A model generated the notes under the pieces. That model was given only the letters and a program-made list of their open reading frames with translations. It made no database searches and had not been told where the DNA came from. Shown one piece after another: positions 8,089 to 16,589 of a stretch of DNA of 64,000 nt. The DNA comes from Mangrovimicrobium sp033283265 (GTDB lineage Bacteria; Pseudomonadota; Gammaproteobacteria; Pseudomonadales; Halieaceae). Within the stretch, counting starts at the first letter, position 1. Each line of letters starts with the position of its first letter. The stretch is taken from NCBI GenBank assembly GCA_033283265.1, contig JAWMQN010000001.1:868001-932000 (forward strand), in the 5' to 3' direction. The position numbers and the translations under genes are program-made.

Positions 8089-9145
8089 CATCGTGACCGT
8101 CAGCACCAAGGCCCCGGGCGGCATTCGCGCGGTGGTCGAGAACTACCAGAAGAGCGAAGTCTTCGAAGGCTATGAGTCCATCTGGCTGGCCTCACACGAG
8201 GAAGCCGGTGTGCTGCGTCGCTGCTGCCTCTTCCTCGCCTGCCTGGGCACACTGCTCCGGCTGCGCCTGCAGGGGCACCGGCTATACCACCTGCATATGG
8301 CGATGAAGGGAAGCTTCTTGCGCAAGTCGATCATCGTGTTCCTGCTCAAACTGACCCGGGCCCGCGTCATTCTCCACTTGCATGGGTCGGAGTTCGACCA
8401 GTACCAGGAGACGGCCTCCGCACTGGTCAAGTGGCTGATGCGGCACACCCTGCTGGCCGCCGACGTCGTGGTTGTCCTGTCGCGGCGCTGGGAAAGCACC
8501 GTTGCCGGCATCGACAAGCGCATCCAGGCGCGACTGATTTACAACTACGTCGAACCGGTGCCCGAGATCCAGCTCTCGGGCGCACTGCTGCAGCACCAAC
8601 ACAAGCCCGGCACGGTGCGCTACGTCTACATGGGCGAGGTGGGCCGGCGCAAGGGTATTTACGACCTCCTGCCGGCGTTTGCCCAGCTCTGCCAGCAGCA
8701 CGACAAGGTCGAACTGCTTGTCTGCGGCAGTGGCGAAATCGAACTGGCCAGGGCCAGGGCCGAGGAATGCGGCATCGGCGACCGGGTGACCTTTCTCGGC
8801 TGGATCTCCGGCAACGACAAGTACGCCATCCTCTCCAGCGCCGATGTTCTCGTCCTCCCCTCTTATCACGAGGGCTTGCCCATGGCGATCCTCGAGGCGA
8901 TGAGCCTGGGCAAATGCGTGATCTCCTCCACCGTGGGGGGCATCCCGGAAATCATTGCCTCGGGTGAAAACGGGCTGCTGCACCGCCCGGGCGATGTACC
9001 CATGCTGGTCGAGATGCTCGGCAGGGCAGCAAACCCCACTGTCCGCGGGGAGCTCGGGCGCCAGGGCAGGACCAGCTACAACGAGCGCTTCACACCCAAT
9101 TCCATCGTTCCCCAGATCAGGAGGCTCTACCATGAACTCACCTAA
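8078..9145 (+). CDS. Glycosyltransferase family 4 protein
   Basis: A 355-residue GT-B fold enzyme. The N-terminal acceptor half begins with VSTKAPGGIRAVVENYQ; the C-terminal donor half has YMGEVGRRKGIYDLLPAF and the E-x7-E motif EGLPMAILE followed by GGIPEI (about residues 268-300). It should add one sugar of the repeat unit from a nucleotide sugar at the cytoplasmic face of the membrane with retention of configuration. GGAGTGGAGA precedes the ATG. It overlaps both neighbours, consistent with translational coupling. Confidence 0.9.
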   Translation: MRHSIVTVSTKAPGGIRAVVENYQKSEVFEGYESIWLASHEEAGVLRRCCLFLACLGTLLRLRLQGHRLYHLHMAMKGSFLRKSIIVFLLKLTRARVILHLHGSEFDQYQETASALVKWLMRHTLLAADVVVVLSRRWESTVAGIDKRIQARLIYNYVEPVPEIQLSGALLQHQHKPGTVRYVYMGEVGRRKGIYDLLPAFAQLCQQHDKVELLVCGSGEIELARARAEECGIGDRVTFLGWISGNDKYAILSSADVLVLPSYHEGLPMAILEAMSLGKCVISSTVGGIPEIIASGENGLLHRPGDVPMLVEMLGRAANPTVRGELGRQGRTSYNERFTPNSIVPQIRRLYHELT

Positions 9146-9608
9146 ACTCCTCGCCGTCTGTTCCGGCGGCGGCCACCTGGTCGAGCTGATGCGCCTGGCC
9201 CCAGCGTTCAGCGGACACAGCCTGGTTCTCGCGTCAACGGCCGACGAAGCGCCCGACTCGCTGCGGCCCGAGCGCTACTACCGCGTCAGCGACAGCAATG
9301 CCACGGAGCTCGGCGCCCTGTTGCGCACGGCATGGCAAACCGCGCGCATCGTCTTTCGCGAGCGGCCGAAAGCCGTCATTTCCACCGGTGCCGCACCGGG
9401 CCTGCTGGCGCTGTCCTGGGCTCGCCTGCTGGGCTGCAAGCTGATCTGGATCGACAGTATCGCCAATCCCGAGCGGCTGTCGCTTTCCGGGAGGCTCGCC
9501 AAGCGCCTCACACCGCACTGCTACACCCAGTGGCAGCATCTCGGCCAGTCCCAGGGCATCGACTACATCGGCAGCATCATGCCGCTCGAGGCGGAGGCCC
9601 TGGCATGA
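9132..9608 (+). CDS. Alg14-like subunit of a two-part glycosyltransferase (PssD/EpsF type)
   Basis: A 158-residue protein homologous in layout to the N-terminal half of a GT28/MurG-type enzyme: LLAVCSGGGHLVELMRLAP at the N terminus and PKAVISTGAAPGLLALSWA at about residue 77. Alg14/PssD proteins form the membrane-associated acceptor-binding half and recruit the Alg13/PssE half, encoded by the next gene with an ATGA overlap. The ATG at 9132 is preceded by AGGAGG inside the end of the GT4 gene. Unlike eukaryotic Alg14 it has no obvious N-terminal membrane anchor. Confidence 0.87.
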   Translation: MNSPKLLAVCSGGGHLVELMRLAPAFSGHSLVLASTADEAPDSLRPERYYRVSDSNATELGALLRTAWQTARIVFRERPKAVISTGAAPGLLALSWARLLGCKLIWIDSIANPERLSLSGRLAKRLTPHCYTQWQHLGQSQGIDYIGSIMPLEAEALA

Positions 9609-10078
9609 TTTACCTGACCGTCGGCACCCAGCTGCCTTTCGACCGGCTGGTCGAACTGGTCGACCGCTTCTGCGCGACCCGCCCGGAGCTCGAAGTCTTC
9701 GGGCAGATCGGCAACGGCCGTTACCGACCGAGGCATTTCGACCACACCCCCCTCGTGAGCCCGTCGGAAAGCCGCGCCCACTTCCAGCGCGCGGACATGG
9801 TCATCGCCCACGTCGGTATCGGCTCCATTTTCACCGCGCTGGAACTTGGCAAGCCGATCCTGATGATGCCCCGCCTCGCCCGGCACGGCGAACACCGGGA
9901 TGACCACCAGGAGCAGACCCTGCGGCATTTTTCGCGCATCAGCCTGTGTCATCCCTTCAGCACGGCAGAGGAACTGGGCTGGGCCATGCAGGTTGCGGGC
10001 GCTGGCGAAGCACGCGAGGCGCTGCCCCCCTACGCCCCGGACAGCACGCTCGACGCACTGCGGAGGATACTTGCCTGA
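9605..10078 (+). CDS. Alg13-like catalytic subunit of a two-part glycosyltransferase (PssE type)
   Basis: A 157-residue protein matching the C-terminal half of GT28 enzymes: MIYLTVGTQLPFDRLVELVD at the N terminus and ADMVIAHVGIGSIFTALELG followed by KPILMMPRLARHGEHRDDHQ at about residues 60-100, the nucleotide-sugar-binding region. With the Alg14-like partner it should transfer one sugar, often glucose, glucuronate or GlcNAc in this family. The start is fixed by the 4-base overlap with the upstream partner. Confidence 0.88.
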   Translation: MIYLTVGTQLPFDRLVELVDRFCATRPELEVFGQIGNGRYRPRHFDHTPLVSPSESRAHFQRADMVIAHVGIGSIFTALELGKPILMMPRLARHGEHRDDHQEQTLRHFSRISLCHPFSTAEELGWAMQVAGAGEAREALPPYAPDSTLDALRRILA

Positions 10079-10079
10079 C

Positions 10080-11003
10080 ATGACTGTAATCCGCCATGAC
10101 GGGAGCCCCGGCATCACCTTCGTCACCGGTTATCCGCGCTCCGGAACAACCCTGCTGGCAAACCAGCTGAACCGCCTGCAGGGCATCGTGGTGGGCCCGG
10201 AGAGCCAGTATTTCAGTCATACCTACAGGTTGCTGAAGTACGCCCGCTCGGGCCGCCAGTTCCTCGACATCCTGCAGCAGGACAAGCGCCTGCGGGACTT
10301 TGGTCTCAGCAACGAGCAGATCCACGAGGCGGTGCTTGCCAGTGGTTTTGACCGCAGGCGCTTCCTGCACAACTTCCTGGAACGCCACGCCGCCCTGGTC
10401 GGCGTCGCGGAACCGCTGCGGCTGGTGGAGAAATCGCCGGGGCACATTCTTCATGCCCAGCAAATTCTCGCCTGCTATCCCGAGGCCAGTTTCATCTACA
10501 TCGTCAAGGATCCCCGCGACGTCGTAAGCTCCAACCTCAGGGTCGCCTGGAACCATTCCAACGTGGCGAAACACTGCGCGGCATGGAACATGTACAACGA
10601 CGCCTTCATGCGCCTGCGCGATGCGCTTCCCGCTCGCGTACACCTGCTCCGCTTCGAGGACCTGGTAACGGACCTGCACGAACAGCTGCACAGGGTCTGC
10701 CAGCTTCTCGATGTACCCTGCGCAACAGACGACGAAAAACGCGTTACTGCTGTCCCCGAGTGGGAAGCCGCCTGGAAAGCGGAGTCGGCCGGCAAGATCG
10801 ACCCCGGCAAGGCCTACCAGTGGCAGCGGGAGCAGAACCGGCGCCAGCACAAACTGGTCAGCGCCATGACCCGTCACTACCGCACGCAGTTCGGCTACGA
10901 CCGCGAGCCCGAGGGCGCCCGCATGCACTTCCTGCCGCGCGGCTGGGCCTACAACAGCAGTGTCTACAAGTCCCTGTTACGCTTTCGTCGCGTCTACCTG
11001 TAG
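10080..11003 (+). CDS. PAPS-dependent sulfotransferase-like protein 2
   Basis: A 307-residue sulfotransferase. The 5'-phosphosulfate loop is FVTGYPRSGTTLLANQL (residues about 12-28) and the 3'-phosphate motif is YIVKDPRDVVSSNLRVAWNH (about 140-159). It differs clearly from the first sulfotransferase, so the two probably modify different positions. The ATG lies one base after the stop of the Alg13-like gene. The C-terminal 60 residues are basic and tyrosine-rich. The context suggests sulfation of EPS; a lipid or protein acceptor is not excluded. Confidence 0.87.
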   Translation: MTVIRHDGSPGITFVTGYPRSGTTLLANQLNRLQGIVVGPESQYFSHTYRLLKYARSGRQFLDILQQDKRLRDFGLSNEQIHEAVLASGFDRRRFLHNFLERHAALVGVAEPLRLVEKSPGHILHAQQILACYPEASFIYIVKDPRDVVSSNLRVAWNHSNVAKHCAAWNMYNDAFMRLRDALPARVHLLRFEDLVTDLHEQLHRVCQLLDVPCATDDEKRVTAVPEWEAAWKAESAGKIDPGKAYQWQREQNRRQHKLVSAMTRHYRTQFGYDREPEGARMHFLPRGWAYNSSVYKSLLRFRRVYL

Positions 11004-11011
11004 CCGCGGCT

Positions 11012-12322
11012 GTGTTCAAGCACTGGCGTCGACACGCTAACCGCGACCTGCTCACCCGCAGCGCCATGGCAATGGCGCTCAAGGTGCTCTCCTCCGTCTC
11101 CATGCTGGTTTTCAACCTGCTGGTCGTGCATCGCTACCAGCCGGACGTCGCCGGGCAGTTTTTCCTCTGCATCACACTGGTCCTGGTCGCCAGCCAGGTC
11201 GCTCGCTTCGGCATGGATAACGCCCTCGTGCGGCGGGTATCGGTGCTGCGCGAGCAGGCGCAACAGGGGCAACTGGTGCAACTGTGCAGCAGCGCCCTGC
11301 TCACCACGCTGGGCGCTGGCCTGCTGCTGGCGGCGCTGCTGCGCTGGAGTGCGGCGCCTCTGGCCAGCGGTCTGTTTTCCACCCCGGAGATGGCTCCCCT
11401 GATCGCGATCATGGCCCTGGCGACGCCCTTTTACGGCGTCTGCCTGCTGGGCAGCTACATCAACCAGGGGCTGGGGCGGATTTCCCTGCATATCATCAGC
11501 CTGAACCTCGGCCAGGTCACACTGGCCTCTCTGCTGCTGCTCCTGGCGACCCATGGCGTGGGCCTGGCGCTGAGCAGGGAACTGCTGGCCGCCTGCTATG
11601 TCGCCGGTTGCGCGCTGATGATGTTGTACGTGCTGGCGGCAACCCATCGCAGGGTAGCGCTTCGCCCGGGCAACGCGAGCCTGGCGGTGGCGCGAACGCT
11701 GCTGCGGGAAGCGGCGCCCCTTTACGTGGTCGCCCTCACCCAGCTGGTGATGGTCTGGAGCAGCCAGTTGCTGCTCGGGGTTTGGGCGGCGCCCGCCGAC
11801 GTCGCCGTCTACACCGTCGCCCAGCGGGTCGCGATGATTACCAGCTTCGTGCTGGTCGCCGTCAACAGCGTCGTTGCGCCCCGCTTTGCCGTGCTCTACC
11901 ACGCCGGCAAGCTCGAGGAACTGGAGGCCATATCGCGTCTCTCGGTGCGCCTGATGCTGACCCTGGCCACCCCGCTGCTGCTGGCGATGTTACTGGTGCC
12001 GCAGTGGATCCTGTCGGTCTTCGGCGCGAACTACACCAGCGGGGCAACGGTGCTGATGGTGCTGGCGATGGGCCAGTTCGTCAACGTGATGACCGGCCCG
12101 GTCGGTTACCTGTTGCAGATGTCCGGCTACTACCGCGAGGTGCGCAACAACACACTGGTGGCGGCCTGTGTGGCAGTGGCGCTCAACCTTGCGCTCACGC
12201 CGCGTTTTGGCGCCCTGGGTGCCGCGGTCTCGGCGGCGGTCGCCCTGTCGATGGTCAACCTGCTGGGGCTGCGCCATGTGAGGCGGCACCTGGGTTTTCG
12301 CCTCGCGGCGCGGGCGGCGTGA
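11012..12322 (+). CDS. Wzx-like flippase (polysaccharide biosynthesis/MATE-like family)
   Basis: A 436-residue protein with about twelve to fourteen hydrophobic helices and the RFGMDNALVRRVSVL-type segment after helix 2 that is common in lipid-linked oligosaccharide flippases. It should move the undecaprenyl-linked repeat unit across the inner membrane. The GTG at 11012 keeps the basic N terminus (KHWRRHANRDLLTR); an ATG at about 11068 is an alternative, and neither has a strong ribosome site, so expression may depend on coupling to the sulfotransferase gene that ends 8 bases upstream. It is the last gene of the plus-strand EPS operon. Confidence 0.87.
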   Translation: MFKHWRRHANRDLLTRSAMAMALKVLSSVSMLVFNLLVVHRYQPDVAGQFFLCITLVLVASQVARFGMDNALVRRVSVLREQAQQGQLVQLCSSALLTTLGAGLLLAALLRWSAAPLASGLFSTPEMAPLIAIMALATPFYGVCLLGSYINQGLGRISLHIISLNLGQVTLASLLLLLATHGVGLALSRELLAACYVAGCALMMLYVLAATHRRVALRPGNASLAVARTLLREAAPLYVVALTQLVMVWSSQLLLGVWAAPADVAVYTVAQRVAMITSFVLVAVNSVVAPRFAVLYHAGKLEELEAISRLSVRLMLTLATPLLLAMLLVPQWILSVFGANYTSGATVLMVLAMGQFVNVMTGPVGYLLQMSGYYREVRNNTLVAACVAVALNLALTPRFGALGAAVSAAVALSMVNLLGLRHVRRHLGFRLAARAA

Positions 12323-12355
12323 AGCCGCCCCCGCGCTTCAGCGTTCCGCGGCTTC
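12321..12355. terminator. Candidate hairpin between the convergent EPS operons
   Basis: Perfect 8-base arms GAAGCCGC (12321-12328) and GCGGCTTC (12348-12355) bracket the two stop codons of the converging operons. There is no T-run on either side, so it is at best a weak bidirectional terminator or an mRNA 3'-end stabiliser. Confidence 0.4.
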
Positions 12356-13192
12356 CAGCTCCCGCGCCGACGCGCCACTGCGCAGTTCCGCCGACGCGCA
12401 GTAGTCATTGAGCTGCAGATAGTCCCTGCCGCTGCCGGGCCCCGCATCGCAAACGGGCTCCCAGGCGGCGTATTCTGCGACGATGCCGGTCACGATCTCG
12501 GGGCTGCGCACCAGCGCGCGATCGATGTTGTCGAGCGCCAGCGCCCGCGAATCGGGCGCCAGCGTATCCCAGTGCTCGAGGGCGAGGTCCGCGGCGAAGA
12601 GCTGGACGTCGTTGAGCCAGGGCCCGAAGCGGCTGGTGTTGTCCAGCGCCTGGTAGAACTGCGGGGAAAACGTCCGCTGCAAAACGTAGCCGGTCCTGGC
12701 GATGTCCCACCAGTGATAGGGCCAGGTGGGGCGCAGGCGCGCCGCCTCGGTGAATGAGCCGAGTGCGGTTTCGGCGCCTTCGCGAATCGCGTCGAGCTGC
12801 AGGTTGCGATCCTCGAAGCGGAACTGGTACAGGCGCCCCCTGTTGGCGTGCAGCTCCGGGTTTCCCGGCGCCAGGGCGATGGCCCGGTCCAGCGAGGCGC
12901 GGGCGATTTCCCAGTCTCCCGGGTCGGGTGAAAAAGGCGTTTCCTCAATGACCTGCGCTATCAACGCGGCGTTGCTGGCCGGGTCATCCGCCCTGCCCGT
13001 CCGCGAAGCTTCCGCGACCGCCGCGGCCTGGGCCGCATAGCGTTGCTGCTGCCACTGTTCCATCAGCTGCAGGGCCGGCACGGAATAGATCGACCCCATG
13101 GCGTCGCGAACGACCAGCACACTGGCATAGCCGATGCCGAGCATTGCACCGAGCGCCAGGCCGCGCCCTGCCAGTTTTTCTGCTTTCATCAT
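12338..13192 (-). CDS. VpsP-like TPR protein of EPS biosynthesis
   Basis: A 284-residue protein with one N-terminal membrane segment (about residues 10-28) and a periplasmic domain containing tetratricopeptide-like repeats (ARASLDRAIALAPGNPELHA at about 98-117, ALGSFTEAARLRPTWPYHWW at about 143-162). It resembles the VpsP-type proteins at the end of exopolysaccharide operons, where the role is probably scaffolding of the assembly complex. Two consecutive ATG codons (13192, 13189) are possible starts. It is the last gene of the minus-strand EPS operon, 16 bases after the CpsB-like gene. Confidence 0.78.
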   Translation of the reverse strand: MMKAEKLAGRGLALGAMLGIGYASVLVVRDAMGSIYSVPALQLMEQWQQQRYAAQAAAVAEASRTGRADDPASNAALIAQVIEETPFSPDPGDWEIARASLDRAIALAPGNPELHANRGRLYQFRFEDRNLQLDAIREGAETALGSFTEAARLRPTWPYHWWDIARTGYVLQRTFSPQFYQALDNTSRFGPWLNDVQLFAADLALEHWDTLAPDSRALALDNIDRALVRSPEIVTGIVAEYAAWEPVCDAGPGSGRDYLQLNDYCASAELRSGASARELEAAER

Positions 13193-13208
13193 TGGCGGGT
13201 AACCAAAA

Positions 13209-14366
13209 TCAGGGTTTTAGCGGAAATTTGATTCTCTGCGCCGCCACCCCCGGCGTGGCCGGGGAGTTCGCCTGCGCATCGGTCGCGGAACTTTCGCGCC
13301 GCGCGTCGGGGGCGTCGGTCGCCGGGGCGGGAGTACCCGGCGACCGGCGCAGCTGTCGCAGGAGTTCGCGGTGGTACCGGCTGGCCAGCTTGTCGGCGGC
13401 AGAGGCATCGGCCTCAGCACTGGGCAAGGCCAGGGCCTGCGCCACGCGCTGATCGAGCAGGCGCAGCAGCAGTTCGTCCAGGGAACTGGTCGCGGCAGTG
13501 GCGTCTTGCGCCGGGGCAGCAGGCCGCCCGGCCCCGCTCCCGCGCACGGCCTTTGCAGGCGAGGCGCGAGGCGAAATACCTGCCTGTAGGCCCGCTGCCC
13601 GCGCTGCCGGGGCAGCGCTTGCGGCGTTGCCGGCCCCGGCACTCCTGAACTGGCTGGCGACAATGCGCAGCGGCAGCGAGTGGGACATCACCGCGGCAGC
13701 CTCGGCACCGATGAGCTCGCTCACAGCGTCCACACCCTCCTGCATCAGCGGCGGCCGCGCGGCGAGGTCGTGGGCGTCGGTAGCGATAATTTTGTCCGCA
13801 TCCAGTTGCAGCAGGTGCAGTGCGGCCCGGTGAGCGCGCTCGCCAAAGCGCCCGCACACGGAGGCCGCGGTAAGCTGCAAAATACAGCCCATTTCCACAA
13901 ATGGCCGGATCCGGTCGATATCGCGCATCACATCCTTGTTGCGTTCGGGATGCGCGATAACCGGCCTGACCTTCATCTGCAGCAGCCGCGCCACCATCTT
14001 GTCCGCACCCGGCGGGATATGCCCGTGGGGAAATTCCAGCAGCATGATCCGGTAGCCGCCCATTTCGCCGAGGAAGGGCACCCGCTCCTGCGCGATCAGC
14101 GAGGGGATTTCCGGCGACAATCTCACTTCGGCCGCGAAGCCCACCTTCAGCGGAATTTGCGCCTGCGCCAGCGCGCTCCTGAACTGCCGGGTGTGGCGCA
14201 GGATGGCATCGCTGAAGTTTTCCCAGCGGCCGGGGTGCAGGTGCGGGGTCATGATGGCGCAGGTCACCCCGTTGGCCACGCTCGCTCGCGCCAGCGCCAG
14301 CGCTTCATCGAGGTTGCCGGCACCGTCATCGATACCCGGCAGAAAATGGCAGTGCAGGTCGATCAT
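13209..14366 (-). CDS. CpsB/CapC-like PHP-domain tyrosine phosphatase with long Ala-rich tail
   Basis: A 385-residue protein. Residues 1 to about 225 form a PHP metallophosphatase domain: metal-binding MIDLHCHFLPGIDDG (H5, H7), MTPHLHPGRW, RPVIAHPERNKDV and ATDAHDLAARPP. Enzymes of this type dephosphorylate the tyrosine cluster of the Wzc-like autokinase, encoded directly upstream with an ATGA overlap. The family is normally about 240-260 residues; here about 150 extra residues rich in Ala, Pro, Arg and Gly follow, with a helical segment (LDELLLRLLDQRVAQALALP). The tail is uncommon and its role unknown. Confidence 0.87.
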   Translation of the reverse strand: MIDLHCHFLPGIDDGAGNLDEALALARASVANGVTCAIMTPHLHPGRWENFSDAILRHTRQFRSALAQAQIPLKVGFAAEVRLSPEIPSLIAQERVPFLGEMGGYRIMLLEFPHGHIPPGADKMVARLLQMKVRPVIAHPERNKDVMRDIDRIRPFVEMGCILQLTAASVCGRFGERAHRAALHLLQLDADKIIATDAHDLAARPPLMQEGVDAVSELIGAEAAAVMSHSLPLRIVASQFRSAGAGNAASAAPAARAAGLQAGISPRASPAKAVRGSGAGRPAAPAQDATAATSSLDELLLRLLDQRVAQALALPSAEADASAADKLASRYHRELLRQLRRSPGTPAPATDAPDARRESSATDAQANSPATPGVAAQRIKFPLKP

Positions 14367-16564
14367 GCGGGCACCGGGTCGTAGGACTCGTAGTAACCCC
14401 CGTAGCCGTAATCGCCGTATTTCTCGGCTTTCCTGATGTCCAGGCGGTTCAGGACGACGCCGGTCACCGGCGCGCGGGTCTGGCTGAGGTGGCCCAGGCC
14501 GATTTGCACCTTGTGCGCGGACGTCGCGTCGGCCTTGACGACATACACCACCGAGTCCACCAGCGTGGCGATAACCCTGGCGTCGCTGACCGGCAGCACC
14601 GGCGGGCAGTCGATAATGACCCGGTCGTAATTTTTGCCCAGGTCCTCGAGCAGTTCACGCAAGCGCCGGGAGGAGAGCAGTTCCAGCGGGTTCGGGGGGA
14701 CCACCCCGGCACCGATCACGTCCACGTTCTGGCCCTTTATCGCCACCACCGCGTCCTCGAGCCGCGCCCTGCCCGCTATCAGTTCCGCCAGCCCGGCGCG
14801 GGCCCTGGGCAGGTCCAGTTCCCTGGCGACACTGGGCCGCCGCATATCGGCGTCCACCAGCAGCACGCGCTCCATCGTCGAGAAAGCCAGGGCGAGGTTG
14901 ATCGCCGTCGTGGTTTTGCCCTCGTTGGCCACCGAGGATGTCACCATGATCGTGCTGTAGGGCTCGTCCATGCTGGAGAGCGCGATGCCGGTGCGCACCG
15001 TGCGCACCGCCTCGGCATAGCCGTTGTGATCGCCCTCGATGAACAGCGGCAGGCGCTGCTCGCCCTCGGGTATCGCCACCAGCGGCAGCATCCCGAGCAG
15101 CGGCTGCTCGAGTTTTTCCTCCACGTCCTCGGCACTCTTGACCGTGTTGTCCAGCGCATCCAGCGCGAAGGCTGCGACCACACCGAGGGCGATGCTGAGC
15201 AGGAAGGCCAGGGCCACAAACAGGCGCTTGTTGGGCTTCACCGGTTCCACCGGCAGAATGGCGGTGGAGATAATGCGCGCGTTGACCGGCTGCATGTCGT
15301 TGGTCTGGGAGGTTTCCTTGACCCGGTTGTAGAACATGTCGTAGAGCTGGCGATTGCTCTCCACTTCCTGTTGCAGCGCCCGCAGTTCCGAGCCCTTGCG
15401 CCCGACCACGTGGTAGCGGCTCTTGGCCTGTTCGAGCGCCTCGCTGATCGCGGCCTCCTCCTGCTGGGCCTCCTCATAGCGGGTGCGGATGCCGTCGGCG
15501 ACACTGCCGATATGCCGGGACAGGCTTTCGTTGGCCGCCGCCAGCTCCGACTGGGCGGCGATCATCTTCGGATGGCCGGGACCGTAGCGCTTGGCCAGCT
15601 CGGCAACCTCGATCTCCGCTTCCGCGGTGGCGTGGCGAAAGGTCTGCACCAGAGAATCGTTCAGCACCCCGGGCAGCGACGTCAGTTCGCTCAGGGACAC
15701 CGATGCATCGCGCAGCTGCTGCACCTGCATATAGGCGTTCTTCGACTGGGATACCTGGCGGCGGACCTCGATCAGCCGACTGCTCAGCTCGTCGATTTCC
15801 TTCGCCGGCAGGGACTGCAGGCCGTCGACGTCGACCAGTTGCTCCTGTTCGCGGAAGGCCTGCAGGCGCTGTTCTGAGAGCTGCAGGTTGTCCCTCAACT
15901 CATCGAGCCGGCGACGCATCCAGCTTTCCGCACGCTCTGTCACCTCCATGCGCGCGTCGAGCATGCTGTCGATGTAGGCCTCCGCGTGGGCATTGGCCAC
16001 TTCCACTGCCAGCACCGGGTCGGTGGATTCGAAGCGGACATGGACCAGCTGGGTGTCCGGCACCGGGTCGACGGTCAGCTGCTTCAAATAGGGCGCTGTG
16101 ACTTCCGTGACCGGGTCCGTGTCGGCCTGTGTCGATGCTGCGCCCAGGAATGGCAGCCACCGGCTCGCCCCGCTGGCACCCGCCTCCTCGCCGGCCTCGG
16201 GCACGAACAGGGGGTTTTCGGTCAGGGCCAGCCGCCGGATCACCCGCTCCGCCAGCGGCCGCGAGCGGAGTATCTCGAACTGGGTCTCGTAGTACTGCTT
16301 GGCTCCCGTGTCGAAGCCGTAGACCTCCTCGATGGAAACCAGGTTGGTACTCTTGGACTCGATCAGCAGGGTCGAGGACGCCTGGTAAACCGGCGTAATC
16401 GCCAGGGTGACCAGCAGGGTGATCAGGCTGACCACGCCGGCCAGCCCGAGGATGGCCGATTTTTTCCGGTCGATGACGTCGAGGTAATGGCGGAAATCGA
16501 AATCGTCCTCGCGCGCCAGCCCTCCCCGGACCGGCAACGCTGCTATTTCCCGCAGATCATTCAT
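14363..16564 (-). CDS. Wzc-like polysaccharide co-polymerase / tyrosine autokinase
   Basis: A 733-residue inner-membrane protein. An N-terminal Wzz domain begins with FDFRHYLDVIDRKKSAILG and a first membrane helix at about residues 36-58; a long periplasmic coiled-coil region spans about 205-420; a second helix is at about 450-470. The cytoplasmic BY-kinase domain has Walker A SSVANEGKTTTAINLALAF (about 540-558), Walker A' LLVDADMRRP and Walker B VIIDCPPVLPVSDA. The C terminus carries the tyrosine cluster YGDYGYGGYYESYD. It controls EPS chain length and export by cycles of phosphorylation, with the adjacent phosphatase as its partner. Confidence 0.94.
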   Translation of the reverse strand: MNDLREIAALPVRGGLAREDDFDFRHYLDVIDRKKSAILGLAGVVSLITLLVTLAITPVYQASSTLLIESKSTNLVSIEEVYGFDTGAKQYYETQFEILRSRPLAERVIRRLALTENPLFVPEAGEEAGASGASRWLPFLGAASTQADTDPVTEVTAPYLKQLTVDPVPDTQLVHVRFESTDPVLAVEVANAHAEAYIDSMLDARMEVTERAESWMRRRLDELRDNLQLSEQRLQAFREQEQLVDVDGLQSLPAKEIDELSSRLIEVRRQVSQSKNAYMQVQQLRDASVSLSELTSLPGVLNDSLVQTFRHATAEAEIEVAELAKRYGPGHPKMIAAQSELAAANESLSRHIGSVADGIRTRYEEAQQEEAAISEALEQAKSRYHVVGRKGSELRALQQEVESNRQLYDMFYNRVKETSQTNDMQPVNARIISTAILPVEPVKPNKRLFVALAFLLSIALGVVAAFALDALDNTVKSAEDVEEKLEQPLLGMLPLVAIPEGEQRLPLFIEGDHNGYAEAVRTVRTGIALSSMDEPYSTIMVTSSVANEGKTTTAINLALAFSTMERVLLVDADMRRPSVARELDLPRARAGLAELIAGRARLEDAVVAIKGQNVDVIGAGVVPPNPLELLSSRRLRELLEDLGKNYDRVIIDCPPVLPVSDARVIATLVDSVVYVVKADATSAHKVQIGLGHLSQTRAPVTGVVLNRLDIRKAEKYGDYGYGGYYESYDPVPA

Positions 16565-16589
16565 GGCGATTCGTCCCGCTCTGTCAGTA

